This document shows positions 56,805 to 64,000 of a stretch of DNA of 64,000 nt, piece after piece. How positions within the stretch are numbered: the first letter of the stretch is position 1; each line of letters begins with the position of its first letter. The DNA lies in NCBI RefSeq assembly GCF_001886735.1, contig NZ_CP018076.1, positions 1,736,001 through 1,800,000 on the forward strand, in the 5' to 3' direction. The stretch comes from Sulfitobacter alexandrii. Lineage in GTDB: Bacteria > Pseudomonadota > Alphaproteobacteria > Rhodobacterales > Rhodobacteraceae. The translations under genes were made by a program, and so were the position numbers. Below the pieces are notes generated by a model. That model was not told the origin of the DNA. It worked only from the letters and a program-made list of their open reading frames with translations, and did not search any database.

Positions 56805-57056
56805 ATGACCGAGATCCACGATCACACCCCCTCGCGGCGGGCCCGGCTGTTCGAACTGCACCGCCAGATGCTGCAGGCCGGCGATGCGAACGGATCTGGC
56901 CGTCGGGGCGGTGCGTTGCTGGACGATGCGGCGGCGCGGCACCTTAGGTCCAGCGCGATCGCTTCGTTGCGTCAGGATCCCCCGGGCGAAGAATCCCCCG
57001 CCCGAGGTCGGTCGTTGGCGTTCAATAGAATGCGCTGGCGTCCAGGCCGACCGTGA
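56805..57056 (+). CDS. doubtful small ORF (83 codons)
   Basis: Starts MTEIHDHTPSRRARLFELHR after an AAAGG-like site, with host-like codon use in its first half. It overlaps the end of the convergent 57022-57594 gene and becomes low complexity. No family recognised; it may be a short protein ending earlier in truth or not a gene. Confidence 0.25.
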   Translation: MTEIHDHTPSRRARLFELHRQMLQAGDANGSGRRGGALLDDAAARHLRSSAIASLRQDPPGEESPARGRSLAFNRMRWRPGRP

Positions 57057-57594
57057 CCGCGCCGATCACGTCGCCGCTTGCGGGGTCGGTGATGGAAAAG
57101 GAAACCTGCCCCTGGTAGGTCTGCGTGCTTTCGTCCAGCGCGATCTCGTCGATGAAAATGGCGCCTGCACCCTTGTTGAACGTCTTTTGAAACTTGGGTT
57201 CATCGCCCTGCCAGTAATCGGATGTAACCCCGCTGGCCGCGACGTTCAGGCCGTGGCTATCCATGACAAAGACTTCGGTGATGCGCCCCTGTCCCAGAGA
57301 GACCTGTTCGCGCAGGAAATCGGAAAGGTCATTCTGCAGCACGCTGTCGATGAGGGGGGCATCCGCGGCGCCGACCTGTCCCCGCCACGCGTTGTCCAGC
57401 TCGGTCACCTTGGCGGTGTCGAAATGGGCGTGGCGCCTGTTCTGGTCCTGCACGGCCGCGACGATCCGGGGCGCGTTCACCCAGGAGGAAAGATCGCCGG
57501 AAATGTAATCCGCCATGGCGGGTGGCACCTCCGCCGCATGCGACATGCCGCCGACAAGCAGGGTGAGAGGAAGAAGTATCGAGCGTGAAGTCAT
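57022..57594 (-). CDS. stand-alone periplasmic sensor-domain (PDC/Cache-like) protein
   Basis: A 190-residue protein with signal MTSRSILLPLTLLVGGMSHA and a mature domain resembling the periplasmic PDC/Cache sensor fold: ITEVFVMDSHGLNVAASGVTSDYWQGDEPKFQKTF, then YQGQVSFSITDPASGDVIGAVTVGLD. These motifs normally sit in chemoreceptors or kinases, but no membrane anchor or output domain follows. It could bind a ligand for a separate receptor; inferred. Confidence 0.75.
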   Translation of the reverse strand: MTSRSILLPLTLLVGGMSHAAEVPPAMADYISGDLSSWVNAPRIVAAVQDQNRRHAHFDTAKVTELDNAWRGQVGAADAPLIDSVLQNDLSDFLREQVSLGQGRITEVFVMDSHGLNVAASGVTSDYWQGDEPKFQKTFNKGAGAIFIDEIALDESTQTYQGQVSFSITDPASGDVIGAVTVGLDASAFY

Positions 57595-57705
57595 GATGGC
57601 ATCCCAAAACTGGCGCCCGGCGCCAGTTGCCGGGCCAACCCGGCGGACCCTAGAGCCTGTGGATTAAGCCGGCGTAAATGCCACTCGACATCCCGCCCCG
57701 CCCCT

Positions 57706-58428
57706 TCAGGAGGCGCCGCGGAAACCGGTCGCAACCACGAATTTTTCCGAACTGTCGGACCGGCTTGCCGGCGGTTTGATGTTGGCGACCTTGGTGAAAC
57801 GCTGCTTGAGCAGTTTCTGCAGGTCGCCTTCGGCCCCGCCGGCCAGAACCTTGGCGACGAAGGTCCCGCCTTCGTCCAGCACGTCGAAGGCGAAATGGGC
57901 CGCCGCTTCGCACAGGGCGATGATGCGCAGATGGTCCGTCTGCTTGTGCCCTGAGGACGCGGCGGCCATGTCCGACATCACCACGTCGGCCTTTCCGCCC
58001 AGCCATGTCTTGACCTGCTCGTCCGCGTCGTCCGCCATGAAGTCGAGCACGTGCAACTCGCACCCCGCGATGGGCTCCATCTCCTGCAGGTCGATGCCGA
58101 GGATCGTGCCGACCCGCTTGTCCGACCGTTCGCCCAGCACGTTGCAGCGCTTGACCGCGACCTGGCACCAGCCACCGGGCGCGGCGCCAAGGTCCACGAC
58201 CCGGGCGCCCGGAACGAGGAAGCGGTACTTGTCGTCCAGTTCCATGATCTTGTAGGCGGCGCGGCCCCGATACCCTTCTGCCTGAGCGCGCTTGACATAG
58301 GGGTCGTTCAACTGCCGTTGCAGCCAACGGGTCGAACTGAGCTTGCGTCCGCGCGCGGACTTGACCTTGACCTTGAGGTCGCGCAGGCCGCGACCGGAGG
58401 TATTCTTGCCCGTTGGTGTCTTTGCCAT
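57706..58428 (-). CDS. rlmE: 23S rRNA (uridine 2552-2'-O)-methyltransferase RlmE
   Basis: From [14 protein letters not shown], 240 residues. The FtsJ/RrmJ fold shows the SAM site [16 protein letters not shown] and the K-D-K-E catalytic set in [32 protein letters not shown] and [12 protein letters not shown] basic N-terminal tail of about 35 residues precedes the domain. An in-frame ATG ten codons earlier is possible. Confidence 0.95.
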   Translation of the reverse strand: MAKTPTGKNTSGRGLRDLKVKVKSARGRKLSSTRWLQRQLNDPYVKRAQAEGYRGRAAYKIMELDDKYRFLVPGARVVDLGAAPGGWCQVAVKRCNVLGERSDKRVGTILGIDLQEMEPIAGCELHVLDFMADDADEQVKTWLGGKADVVMSDMAAASSGHKQTDHLRIIALCEAAAHFAFDVLDEGGTFVAKVLAGGAEGDLQKLLKQRFTKVANIKPPASRSDSSEKFVVATGFRGAS

Positions 58429-58486
58429 GCTGTCAATCCGCCTTCGATGCCCTGTCATACCGGCTTTGCCGTGACTTCGCCAGTGT

Positions 58487-59143
58487 TCAGCCGCGCTCTA
58501 CCGGGGCGGGGAGCGGGAAGAAACCGGCAAAGCGCCGCAGCAATGCGGGATCGCCGGCAATCTCCAGCCCTCCCGCCGCTTCCGGCGCGACACCGCCGTA
58601 CACCACGGAGGCCAGCGCGGTCGGATCACCCGACAGCCGCAGGTGGGCCACGTCGACCGTTCCGGCGGCGACGGTCAGCCTTCCGTCCCGGATGCGCAGG
58701 GTCTGCGGCCGGCCCCCGAGGTCGAGTTGGACCACCATGTCGACACCCGCCGCGCGGGATGCGTCGAACATCGTTTCGAACGACATGCCGATCGATGCGG
58801 GACTCATCGGTTTGCCCGGGGTCATCCCGGGCGAGCGGACTGCCCAACGGCCCAGTTCTCGGATCAGCGGTTTCAGTTCCGCGCCCCAGTCGGTCAGGGC
58901 GTAGACCACGGTGGACGCCGGATGCGGCAGGCTGCGCCGCACGACGATGCCATCCCGTTCGAGGTCGGCAAGGCGATTGGTCAGGATGTTGGAACTGATC
59001 CCCGGCAGCGCGGCCTTGATGTCGGTGAACCGCAGCGGCCCCGGCACCAGTTCGCGCACGATCAGCAGCGCCCACCGCTCGCCGATGATTTCGAGCGCAT
59101 GCGCGGTCGCGCAGCCGTCATCGTAGGGCTTCTTGCGCGCCAT
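58487..59143 (-). CDS. HxlR-type transcriptional regulator with SCP2-like C-terminal domain
   Basis: A 218-residue protein. The first 110 residues are an HxlR winged helix ([43 protein letters not shown]). The remainder resembles a sterol-carrier-2-like pocket ([23 protein letters not shown]...[12 protein letters not shown]), so it may sense a hydrophobic ligand. It is divergent from a DUF1428 gene, which it probably controls. Confidence 0.85.
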   Translation of the reverse strand: MARKKPYDDGCATAHALEIIGERWALLIVRELVPGPLRFTDIKAALPGISSNILTNRLADLERDGIVVRRSLPHPASTVVYALTDWGAELKPLIRELGRWAVRSPGMTPGKPMSPASIGMSFETMFDASRAAGVDMVVQLDLGGRPQTLRIRDGRLTVAAGTVDVAHLRLSGDPTALASVVYGGVAPEAAGGLEIAGDPALLRRFAGFFPLPAPVERG

Positions 59144-59235
59144 TCCGCCGTCTCCTTTCTGTTTCGAATTATTCAGTTGCTTTTATGAACTGGAAAGACC
59201 TTATTCTTAACCTAGTCATCAAGAGGGAGAAACCA

Positions 59236-59583
59236 ATGGCCTATTTCGATATTTTCCTGGCGCCGGTCGCGAAAACCAATCGGCAGTCGTTCGACGCGTT
59301 TCTGAAGAAGTCGCACGAGATGATCCTGGGGTTCGGCGCGACCGAGGTCGTCGACCTATGGGGCGATGACCTGCCGGAGGGCAAGCTGACATCCCTGCCG
59401 CTCGCCGTGAAGCTGGAGGACGGAGAGACCGTCACGGCAGGCTGGGTCGTCTGGCCATCCAAGGAGATCCGCGATGCGGGCTGGGCAAAGATGATGAGCG
59501 CGGAGCCCGACATGGAAATGCCTTTCGACGGCAAGCGCATGATCTTTGGCGGGTTTTCCGAGCTCCTGACGTCGCGCGCCTGA
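59236..59583 (+). CDS. DUF1428 domain-containing protein
   Basis: The ATG at 59236 after GAGGGAGAAA gives 115 residues: MAYFDIFLAPVAKTNRQSF, LWGDDLPEGKLTSLP and PFDGKRMIFGGFSELL, the DUF1428 dimeric ferredoxin-like family (YbaA type). Function unknown. The HxlR gene starts 92 bases away on the other strand, and such pairs often respond to reactive or hydrophobic compounds. Confidence 0.9.
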   Translation: MAYFDIFLAPVAKTNRQSFDAFLKKSHEMILGFGATEVVDLWGDDLPEGKLTSLPLAVKLEDGETVTAGWVVWPSKEIRDAGWAKMMSAEPDMEMPFDGKRMIFGGFSELLTSRA

Positions 59584-59615
59584 CCCCGGCGCGTCCGGGC
59601 GTTCAGCCATCGAAG

Positions 59616-60737
59616 CTAATAGGTGCCATCCTCCAGCACGCCGTCCGCGCTCATCTGGGCATAGAGCAGGCCTTCGCGGAGGCCGCGGTCGGCCACGGAC
59701 ATGCGGTCCGTCGGCCAGCAGCGCATGAGCGCCTGCAGGATGGCGGCGCCCGACATGATCAGCGCGGACCGGTCCTGCCCGATCCGTGGATCGGCCCGCC
59801 GCCCCCCCGGCCCCATCGCGAGATAGGAGTGGATCACCCGGTCGATCTGTTCCGAGGTCATGCGCAGCCCGTCCACCTTTGTCCGGTCATAGCGCTTGAG
59901 ACCGAGGTGGCTGGCGGCGACGGTGGTCACAGTGCCGGAGGTGCCGACGATCTGGAAGTTCTCTTGCGGCTGGGCGGACTGGTAGGGGGTGAAATCCGTC
60001 AGGTTCTCTTCGAAATACCAGCTCATCAGCGCAAATCGTGCCGCGTCGTCCTCCACGTCGGAGAACTGGTCGCGCAGCGTCGCGACGCCCAGCGGCACGC
60101 TGATCCAGTCGACGACCCGTGCCGTCGGAACATCCGAGGCGGCCTGCTCGAACCCGCTGTGGAGCCGCATGATGGATTGCGCGCGGTCCTTGCGTGGCAC
60201 CTTGGAGATATCGATCCACACCAGCTCGGTCGAACCGCCGCCGATATCCACGACCAGCAGGTTCTCCGTCTTGCGGTTGACGAGCGGGGCGCAGGAAATC
60301 ACCGCCAGCCGCGCCTCTTCCTCGGGTTTGATGATGTCCAGCCGCAGACCTGTCTCACGCTGGATGCGTTTCAGGAAGTCGGCGCCGTTCAGGGCGCGAC
60401 GGCAGGCCTCGGTCGCGACGAGACGCATCCGCTTGACCTTGTTGCGCCGCAATTTCTGCTGGCAGATGCGAAGGGCCTGAATGGTACGCGACATGGATCC
60501 GCGCGACAGACGCCCAGTTTTTTCCAGGCCGGCGCCCAGCTGGACGGACTTGGAAAAGCTGTCCACCACATGAAAACCGCTGCCCTTGGGCTGGGCGATC
60601 AGCATGCGGCAGCTATTTGTCCCCAGATCGAGCGCGGCATAAAGCTCGGTCGAACCGGGCGTAACTGGCGCGGGGCTCAGAGCCGGTCGTGTTCCTTTGT
60701 CGAGCGCGCCCGCACCTTTGGGACGCTGTGGCGCCAT
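59616..60737 (-). CDS. Ppx/GppA family exopolyphosphatase/pppGpp phosphatase
   Basis: A 373-residue ASKHA-fold enzyme with LYAALDLGTNSCRMLIA near residue 35, ATEACRRALNGADFL, VVDIGGGSTELVWI and VGTSGTVTTVAASHLGL. The group hydrolyses polyphosphate or pppGpp; sequence does not separate the two. In many relatives this gene sits next to rlmE; here the HxlR/DUF1428 pair lies between them. Confidence 0.92.
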   Translation of the reverse strand: MAPQRPKGAGALDKGTRPALSPAPVTPGSTELYAALDLGTNSCRMLIAQPKGSGFHVVDSFSKSVQLGAGLEKTGRLSRGSMSRTIQALRICQQKLRRNKVKRMRLVATEACRRALNGADFLKRIQRETGLRLDIIKPEEEARLAVISCAPLVNRKTENLLVVDIGGGSTELVWIDISKVPRKDRAQSIMRLHSGFEQAASDVPTARVVDWISVPLGVATLRDQFSDVEDDAARFALMSWYFEENLTDFTPYQSAQPQENFQIVGTSGTVTTVAASHLGLKRYDRTKVDGLRMTSEQIDRVIHSYLAMGPGGRRADPRIGQDRSALIMSGAAILQALMRCWPTDRMSVADRGLREGLLYAQMSADGVLEDGTY

Positions 60738-60830
60738 GGTGTTCGCGCCTTGTATAACGAGTTGACGACAGGCTAATCCCTGCGCCGTCCCTGCGCAAGG
60801 CCTAGCACGTTTCGGAAGGCCGCGTTGCTG

Positions 60831-61595
60831 TCAGGCGCGGCCCGTTTCGGCCTTGTAGCGTGCGATCCATGCGGCGCTGGTGGCATCTGCAAGCTTTCGG
60901 GTGCCGGGGGCGATATTTGCGGCGCATCCCGGGTCAACACCGATGAACGCCAGCACCTGTGAAAGCGTCTTCTGCGGCGCCTTCGACAGGTCTTCATAAT
61001 TCAGCCGCAGCGGTGCGATGCCATTGGTGTCAAACCAGGCGGGCCAGGCGGTATCCAGCGCCTGCAATTCGGCGATGCGCCGGGTGAGCGCCGCTGCATC
61101 ATAGCCCGGTGTTCCCGCAGGCGGCAGTTCCTCCAGCGCGCTGCCATCCGGGCGGCTGTGCCAGAGCCCGCTCTGTTCAGCCCTGAGCCAGGAAACCGCC
61201 TCTGCCAGCTTGTCCGCGCGCCTGAGGTATAAGAAGCGGACCGGTCCGAAAGCGGCGGCAAAGCGGGCCGCGTCATCGGGCAGGCCGGGGTGTCTCCGGC
61301 CCAGCCAGGCGCAGGCCGAGCCGAGATCGGGCCCCATGAGCCGCAGGCCGAACAGCGCGGTACCGCCCTGCCCTTCGCGGCGCATGGCCGCAAAATATTC
61401 TTCGGTAAAACGCGCGTCGGTTGGGTCAACCGCTTCGGCAATACCCCATTCGGCGCACCAATCGGCCAGATGCTGCGCCCCGAAAAACGAATCCGGCCGT
61501 CCCGCGACGCCTGTCTGCGTCAGCATGTTGCACAGCAGGGTCGTGCCGCTACGCGGGTTGCTGCACAGGACGTAGGCTTGGGGTTTGTCGGTCAT
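60831..61595 (-). CDS. Stf0-type sulfotransferase
   Basis: A 254-residue protein with the PAPS-binding motif YVLCSNPRSGTTLLCNML at the N-terminus and the 3'-phosphate region VRFLYLRRADKLAEAVSW, then LNYEDLSKAPQKTLSQVLAFIGV. Stf0 enzymes were described sulfating trehalose in mycobacteria; related ones in marine alphaproteobacteria act on sugars or lipids. Transcribed alone; acceptor unknown. Confidence 0.9.
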   Translation of the reverse strand: MTDKPQAYVLCSNPRSGTTLLCNMLTQTGVAGRPDSFFGAQHLADWCAEWGIAEAVDPTDARFTEEYFAAMRREGQGGTALFGLRLMGPDLGSACAWLGRRHPGLPDDAARFAAAFGPVRFLYLRRADKLAEAVSWLRAEQSGLWHSRPDGSALEELPPAGTPGYDAAALTRRIAELQALDTAWPAWFDTNGIAPLRLNYEDLSKAPQKTLSQVLAFIGVDPGCAANIAPGTRKLADATSAAWIARYKAETGRA

Positions 61596-61899
61596 TTCGC
61601 AATTCTAACGTGGCAGGGTTGCAGCGACCATCTGTGGTTTCATCCGGCTGGGGGTTCCGGGCTTCGCATCTCTGGCCTGCACCGATCCGACTGACACATG
61701 CAACCTGTCCGCGGACCGGCACCATGCGGCGATCCTCACAACCTTGTTGAGAATTATGAGCGCCCGCGCCCCTCGTACCCGATGGCCCCGCAGGCTAGAA
61801 GACGCAAGTCGCGGATGGGGTCCCGTGTGTCGAAAAACGGCGACGGGAAATTTGCGACTGCCGATAGAAGGCCTGAAAGCGCAACGGAGGAATCAAGGC
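61596..61899. other. 304-bp divergent intergenic region
   Basis: Between the sulfotransferase and the one-carbon operon. It contains a small CAAC-ctt-GTTG repeat near 61739. I found no convincing promoter, riboswitch or cobalamin element, and no gene. Confidence 0.4.
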
Positions 61900-62196
61900 A
61901 TGCCGGACGTCACGATCGTGTATTGGCGCGACATTCCTGCACAGGTCATCGTCGGCAAGGGCCGGCGGGGATCCAAACGCCAGTTGCCGGAGCGCTTTGA
62001 GCAGGCCATCGACCGCGCCGCCATGAAGGTGGGGGCCGAGGACACCGATGCCTATCTCGCTGAGTGGCGCAAAGCCGAACCCTACGTGGTGGACGGGGAC
62101 CCCGACACCGTGGCCGATGCAGAGGCCGCGCGTCTGGACGCCGAATACGACCGGGATCGGATCAAGGCGCTGATCGCCAACGACGGCTGGGCCTGA
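61900..62196 (+). CDS. virulence factor family small protein (PF13769-like)
   Basis: The ATG at 61900 follows GGAGG and gives 98 residues: MPDVTIVYWRDIPAQVIVGKG, RSGKRQ-like RRGSKRQLPERFEQAID, ending NDGWA. The family name is historical; members are consistently found with tetrahydrofolate and corrinoid methyltransferase genes, as here, so a part in methyl-group metabolism is likely. Confidence 0.85.
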   Translation: MPDVTIVYWRDIPAQVIVGKGRRGSKRQLPERFEQAIDRAAMKVGAEDTDAYLAEWRKAEPYVVDGDPDTVADAEAARLDAEYDRDRIKALIANDGWA

Positions 62197-62225
62197 GGGC
62201 CGCCCCCATGTTCAAGGATAACATC

Positions 62226-63155
62226 ATGTCTTTGCTGAACTTTCGCCGCAAGGAAACGCCCGCAGCGCCCGTTGGCAGCCCCGAGGTCGAGGCCTTCCTG
62301 CAGGACTATTCGATCGAGGTGATGCCGCGCACCGCCGAGAAGGTCGAGGATTTTCGCGACCTGCTGCCCGCGGGCACGCGCGTCTATATCGCGCATATCG
62401 AAGGCACGCCGATCGAGGACATGGTGGCGACGGCCCGGCGTCTGAACGCCGACGGCTACAAGGTCATGCCGCACTTTCCCGCGCGCATCATCAAGGACCG
62501 CGCGACGCTGGCGAACTGGATCGCTATGTACCAGGGCGAAGCGGACGTGAAACAGGCGCTTCTGCTGGCGGGCGGCGTGACGACACCGCACGGCGATTTC
62601 AGCGACTCGATGCAACTGATGGAAACCGGTCTTTTCGACGAGGCAGGATTCGAGCGTCTGCACGTCGCGGGCCACCCCGAAGGCAACCGGGACATCGACA
62701 CCGACGGCACCCGCCTGCGCGTGGACGAAGCCTTGCGGTGGAAGAACGATTTCCAGACCCGCACCGATGCGGAAATGGCGATCGCGACCCAGTTCGCCTT
62801 CGAGGCGCAGCCGATCATCGAATGGGCCGACAGCCTGAAGTACGCGGGGATCACCCTGCCGATCCACATCGGCATCGCCGGTCCCGCCAAGCTTCAGACG
62901 CTCATCAAGTTTGCCATCGCCTGTGGCGTCGGCCCGTCGCTGAAGGTGCTTCAGAAGCGCGCGATGGACGTGACCAAGCTGCTGCTGCCCTACGAGCCGA
63001 CCGATGTCGTGACCGAACTGGCCCGCCACAAGGCCGAGAACCCCGATTTCAACATCAGCCACGTGCACTTCTTCCCGCTTGGCGGCATCAAGACCAATGC
63101 CAACTGGGCCATCGAACACGGTGGCGCCGCCGCCGTTCCAGCCAACGCCGAATAA
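62226..63155 (+). CDS. methylenetetrahydrofolate reductase family protein
   Basis: The ATG at 62226 (MSLLNFRRKE) follows AAGGAT and gives 309 residues; an ATG at 62208 is less likely. TIM-barrel features are YSIEVMPRTAEKVEDF, ALLLAGGVTTPHGDFSDSM, LHVAGHPEGNRDID and IHIGIAGPAKLQTL. It interconverts methylene- and methyl-tetrahydrofolate. In this setting it probably oxidises methyl groups delivered by the next enzyme. Confidence 0.9.
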   Translation: MSLLNFRRKETPAAPVGSPEVEAFLQDYSIEVMPRTAEKVEDFRDLLPAGTRVYIAHIEGTPIEDMVATARRLNADGYKVMPHFPARIIKDRATLANWIAMYQGEADVKQALLLAGGVTTPHGDFSDSMQLMETGLFDEAGFERLHVAGHPEGNRDIDTDGTRLRVDEALRWKNDFQTRTDAEMAIATQFAFEAQPIIEWADSLKYAGITLPIHIGIAGPAKLQTLIKFAIACGVGPSLKVLQKRAMDVTKLLLPYEPTDVVTELARHKAENPDFNISHVHFFPLGGIKTNANWAIEHGGAAAVPANAE

Positions 63156-63166
63156 AGGACCAATCC

Positions 63167-64000
63167 ATGACCCGTACCGTAGTCGAATCCAAGACCAGGA
63201 CCGCCATCATCGGCTTTGAAGAGCCGTTCTGTGTCATTGGCGAACGGATCAACCCCACGGGCCGCAAGATCCTGTCCGAAGAGCTTGAGCGCGGCGATTT
63301 CAGCCGGGTCGAGGCGGATGCGGTGGCGCAGACCAACGCGGGTGCCAACATCCTCGACGTGAACTCCGGTGCGGTGTTTTCCAACAAGATGGCCGAAGAC
63401 CCGCGCTACGCCGACAACAACTTCGTCGAACCGACGCTGATGCCGAAACTCATCAAGCGGGTGCAGGCGGTATCCGACCTGCCGATCTGCATCGACAGTT
63501 CCGTGCCCGGCGCCCTCGAGAATGGCCTTGAGGCCTGCGAGGGCCGCCCGCTGCTGAACTCCGTCACCGGCGAGGAAGAGCGTCTGGAACTGGTGCTGCC
63601 GCTGGTCAAGAAGTACAACGTGCCGGTCGTCGCGATCTCCAACGACGACACGGGCATTTCGGAAGACCCCGAGGTGCGCTTTGCCGTGGCCAAGAAGATC
63701 GTGGAGCGCGCGGCCGACTTCGGCATTCCCGCCCATGACATCGTGGTCGACCCGCTGGTCATGCCGATCGGTGCGATGGCGACCGCTGGCCACCAGGTGT
63801 TCACGCTGGTGCGCCGTCTGCGCGAAGAACTGGGCGTGAACACGACCTGCGGCGCGTCCAACATCAGCTTCGGCCTGCCGAACCGGCACGGCATCAACAA
63901 CGCGTTCCTGCCCATGGCCATGGGCGCGGGCATGACCTCTGCCATCATGAACCCGGTCGCGCTGCCCGTGAACCAGGCCAAGATCGCCGAGAAGAAGGCC
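63167..64000 (+). CDS. methyltetrahydrofolate:corrinoid methyltransferase, 3' end beyond window
   Basis: Starts at 63167 after AAAGGA, open for 278 codons to the window edge. A pterin-binding TIM barrel: FCVIGERINPTGRKIL, NILDVNSGAVFSNK, LPICIDSSVPGALE, NSVTGEEERLEL, ISNDDTG, DPLVMPIGAMAT and CGASNISFGLPNRHG. It moves a methyl group between a corrinoid protein and tetrahydrofolate. The rest of the operon, expected to include a B12-binding protein and an MttB-type methyltransferase, would be to the right. Confidence 0.93.
   Translation, partial: MTRTVVESKTRTAIIGFEEPFCVIGERINPTGRKILSEELERGDFSRVEADAVAQTNAGANILDVNSGAVFSNKMAEDPRYADNNFVEPTLMPKLIKRVQAVSDLPICIDSSVPGALENGLEACEGRPLLNSVTGEEERLELVLPLVKKYNVPVVAISNDDTGISEDPEVRFAVAKKIVERAADFGIPAHDIVVDPLVMPIGAMATAGHQVFTLVRRLREELGVNTTCGASNISFGLPNRHGINNAFLPMAMGAGMTSAIMNPVALPVNQAKIAEKKA

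Noticed and set aside
61596..61899. Cobalamin riboswitch ahead of the corrinoid operon
   Set aside because: No B12-box-like motif or suitable multi-helix fold is visible.

Overview
The window reads as chromosomal DNA of an alphaproteobacterium of the order Rhodobacterales (roseobacter type). The base composition is high in G+C. Diagnostic features are chpT with a DUF3553 neighbour, class II DAHP synthase, invasion-locus-B protein, ornithine-lipid genes olsBA, long ribosomal protein L21 with a helix-hairpin-helix tail, and a corrinoid one-carbon cluster. Genus cannot be fixed from the sequence alone.

Layout. 1-6351: a five-gene branched-chain/amide-type ABC importer with an alpha/beta hydrolase at its distal end and a divergent PAS-LuxR regulator. 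6353-11905: a tightly overlapping lipid operon, phosphoethanolamine transferase > dgkA > psd > pssA > OmpR-type regulator > histidine kinase, preceded by an 11-bp-phased direct repeat that looks like its own response-regulator site. 12011-17137: envelope genes (YcbK-like M15 peptidase, L,D-transpeptidase, LpxD, acyl carrier protein, ketoacyl synthase). 17224-19871: ialB, two candidate small RNAs and a HerA-like ATPase. 19958-25770: a second Liv-type importer with an extra secreted protein. 25953-30434: sugar dehydrogenase, GlxA-type regulator, DAHP synthase, PAS protein. 30705-40136: yicC-gmk-carbonic anhydrase-phoR, then a three-repeat Pho box and pstSCAB-phoU-phoB. 40353-43793: aroQ, a LuxR solo, and tsf/rpsB on the other strand. 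44025-48419: PA14-like secreted protein, olsBA, DUF3553, chpT and proA. 48453-53486: proB, obgE, two GNATs, LysE, rpmA and a frameshifted rplU. 53679-57594: two DUF2059 proteins, tRNA-Ser(CGA) and a 1.0-kb insert bounded by an 88-bp duplication of that tRNA and carrying a HEPN-type gene, then a stand-alone sensor-domain protein. 57706-61595: rlmE, HxlR regulator with DUF1428 partner, Ppx/GppA and a Stf0 sulfotransferase. 61900-64000: start of a tetrahydrofolate/corrinoid methyl-transfer operon that leaves the window.

How it fits together. Membrane-lipid chemistry recurs: phosphatidylethanolamine synthesis and turnover coupled to lipid A modification, a possibly dedicated lipid A acyl-chain module, and ornithine lipid synthesis, alongside a complete phosphate-sensing locus. 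The most notable observations are the self-contained phosphoethanolamine cycle operon with its putative autoregulatory box, the tRNA-Ser bounded HEPN insert, two tandem candidate sRNAs beside ialB, and a one-base frameshift in rplU.
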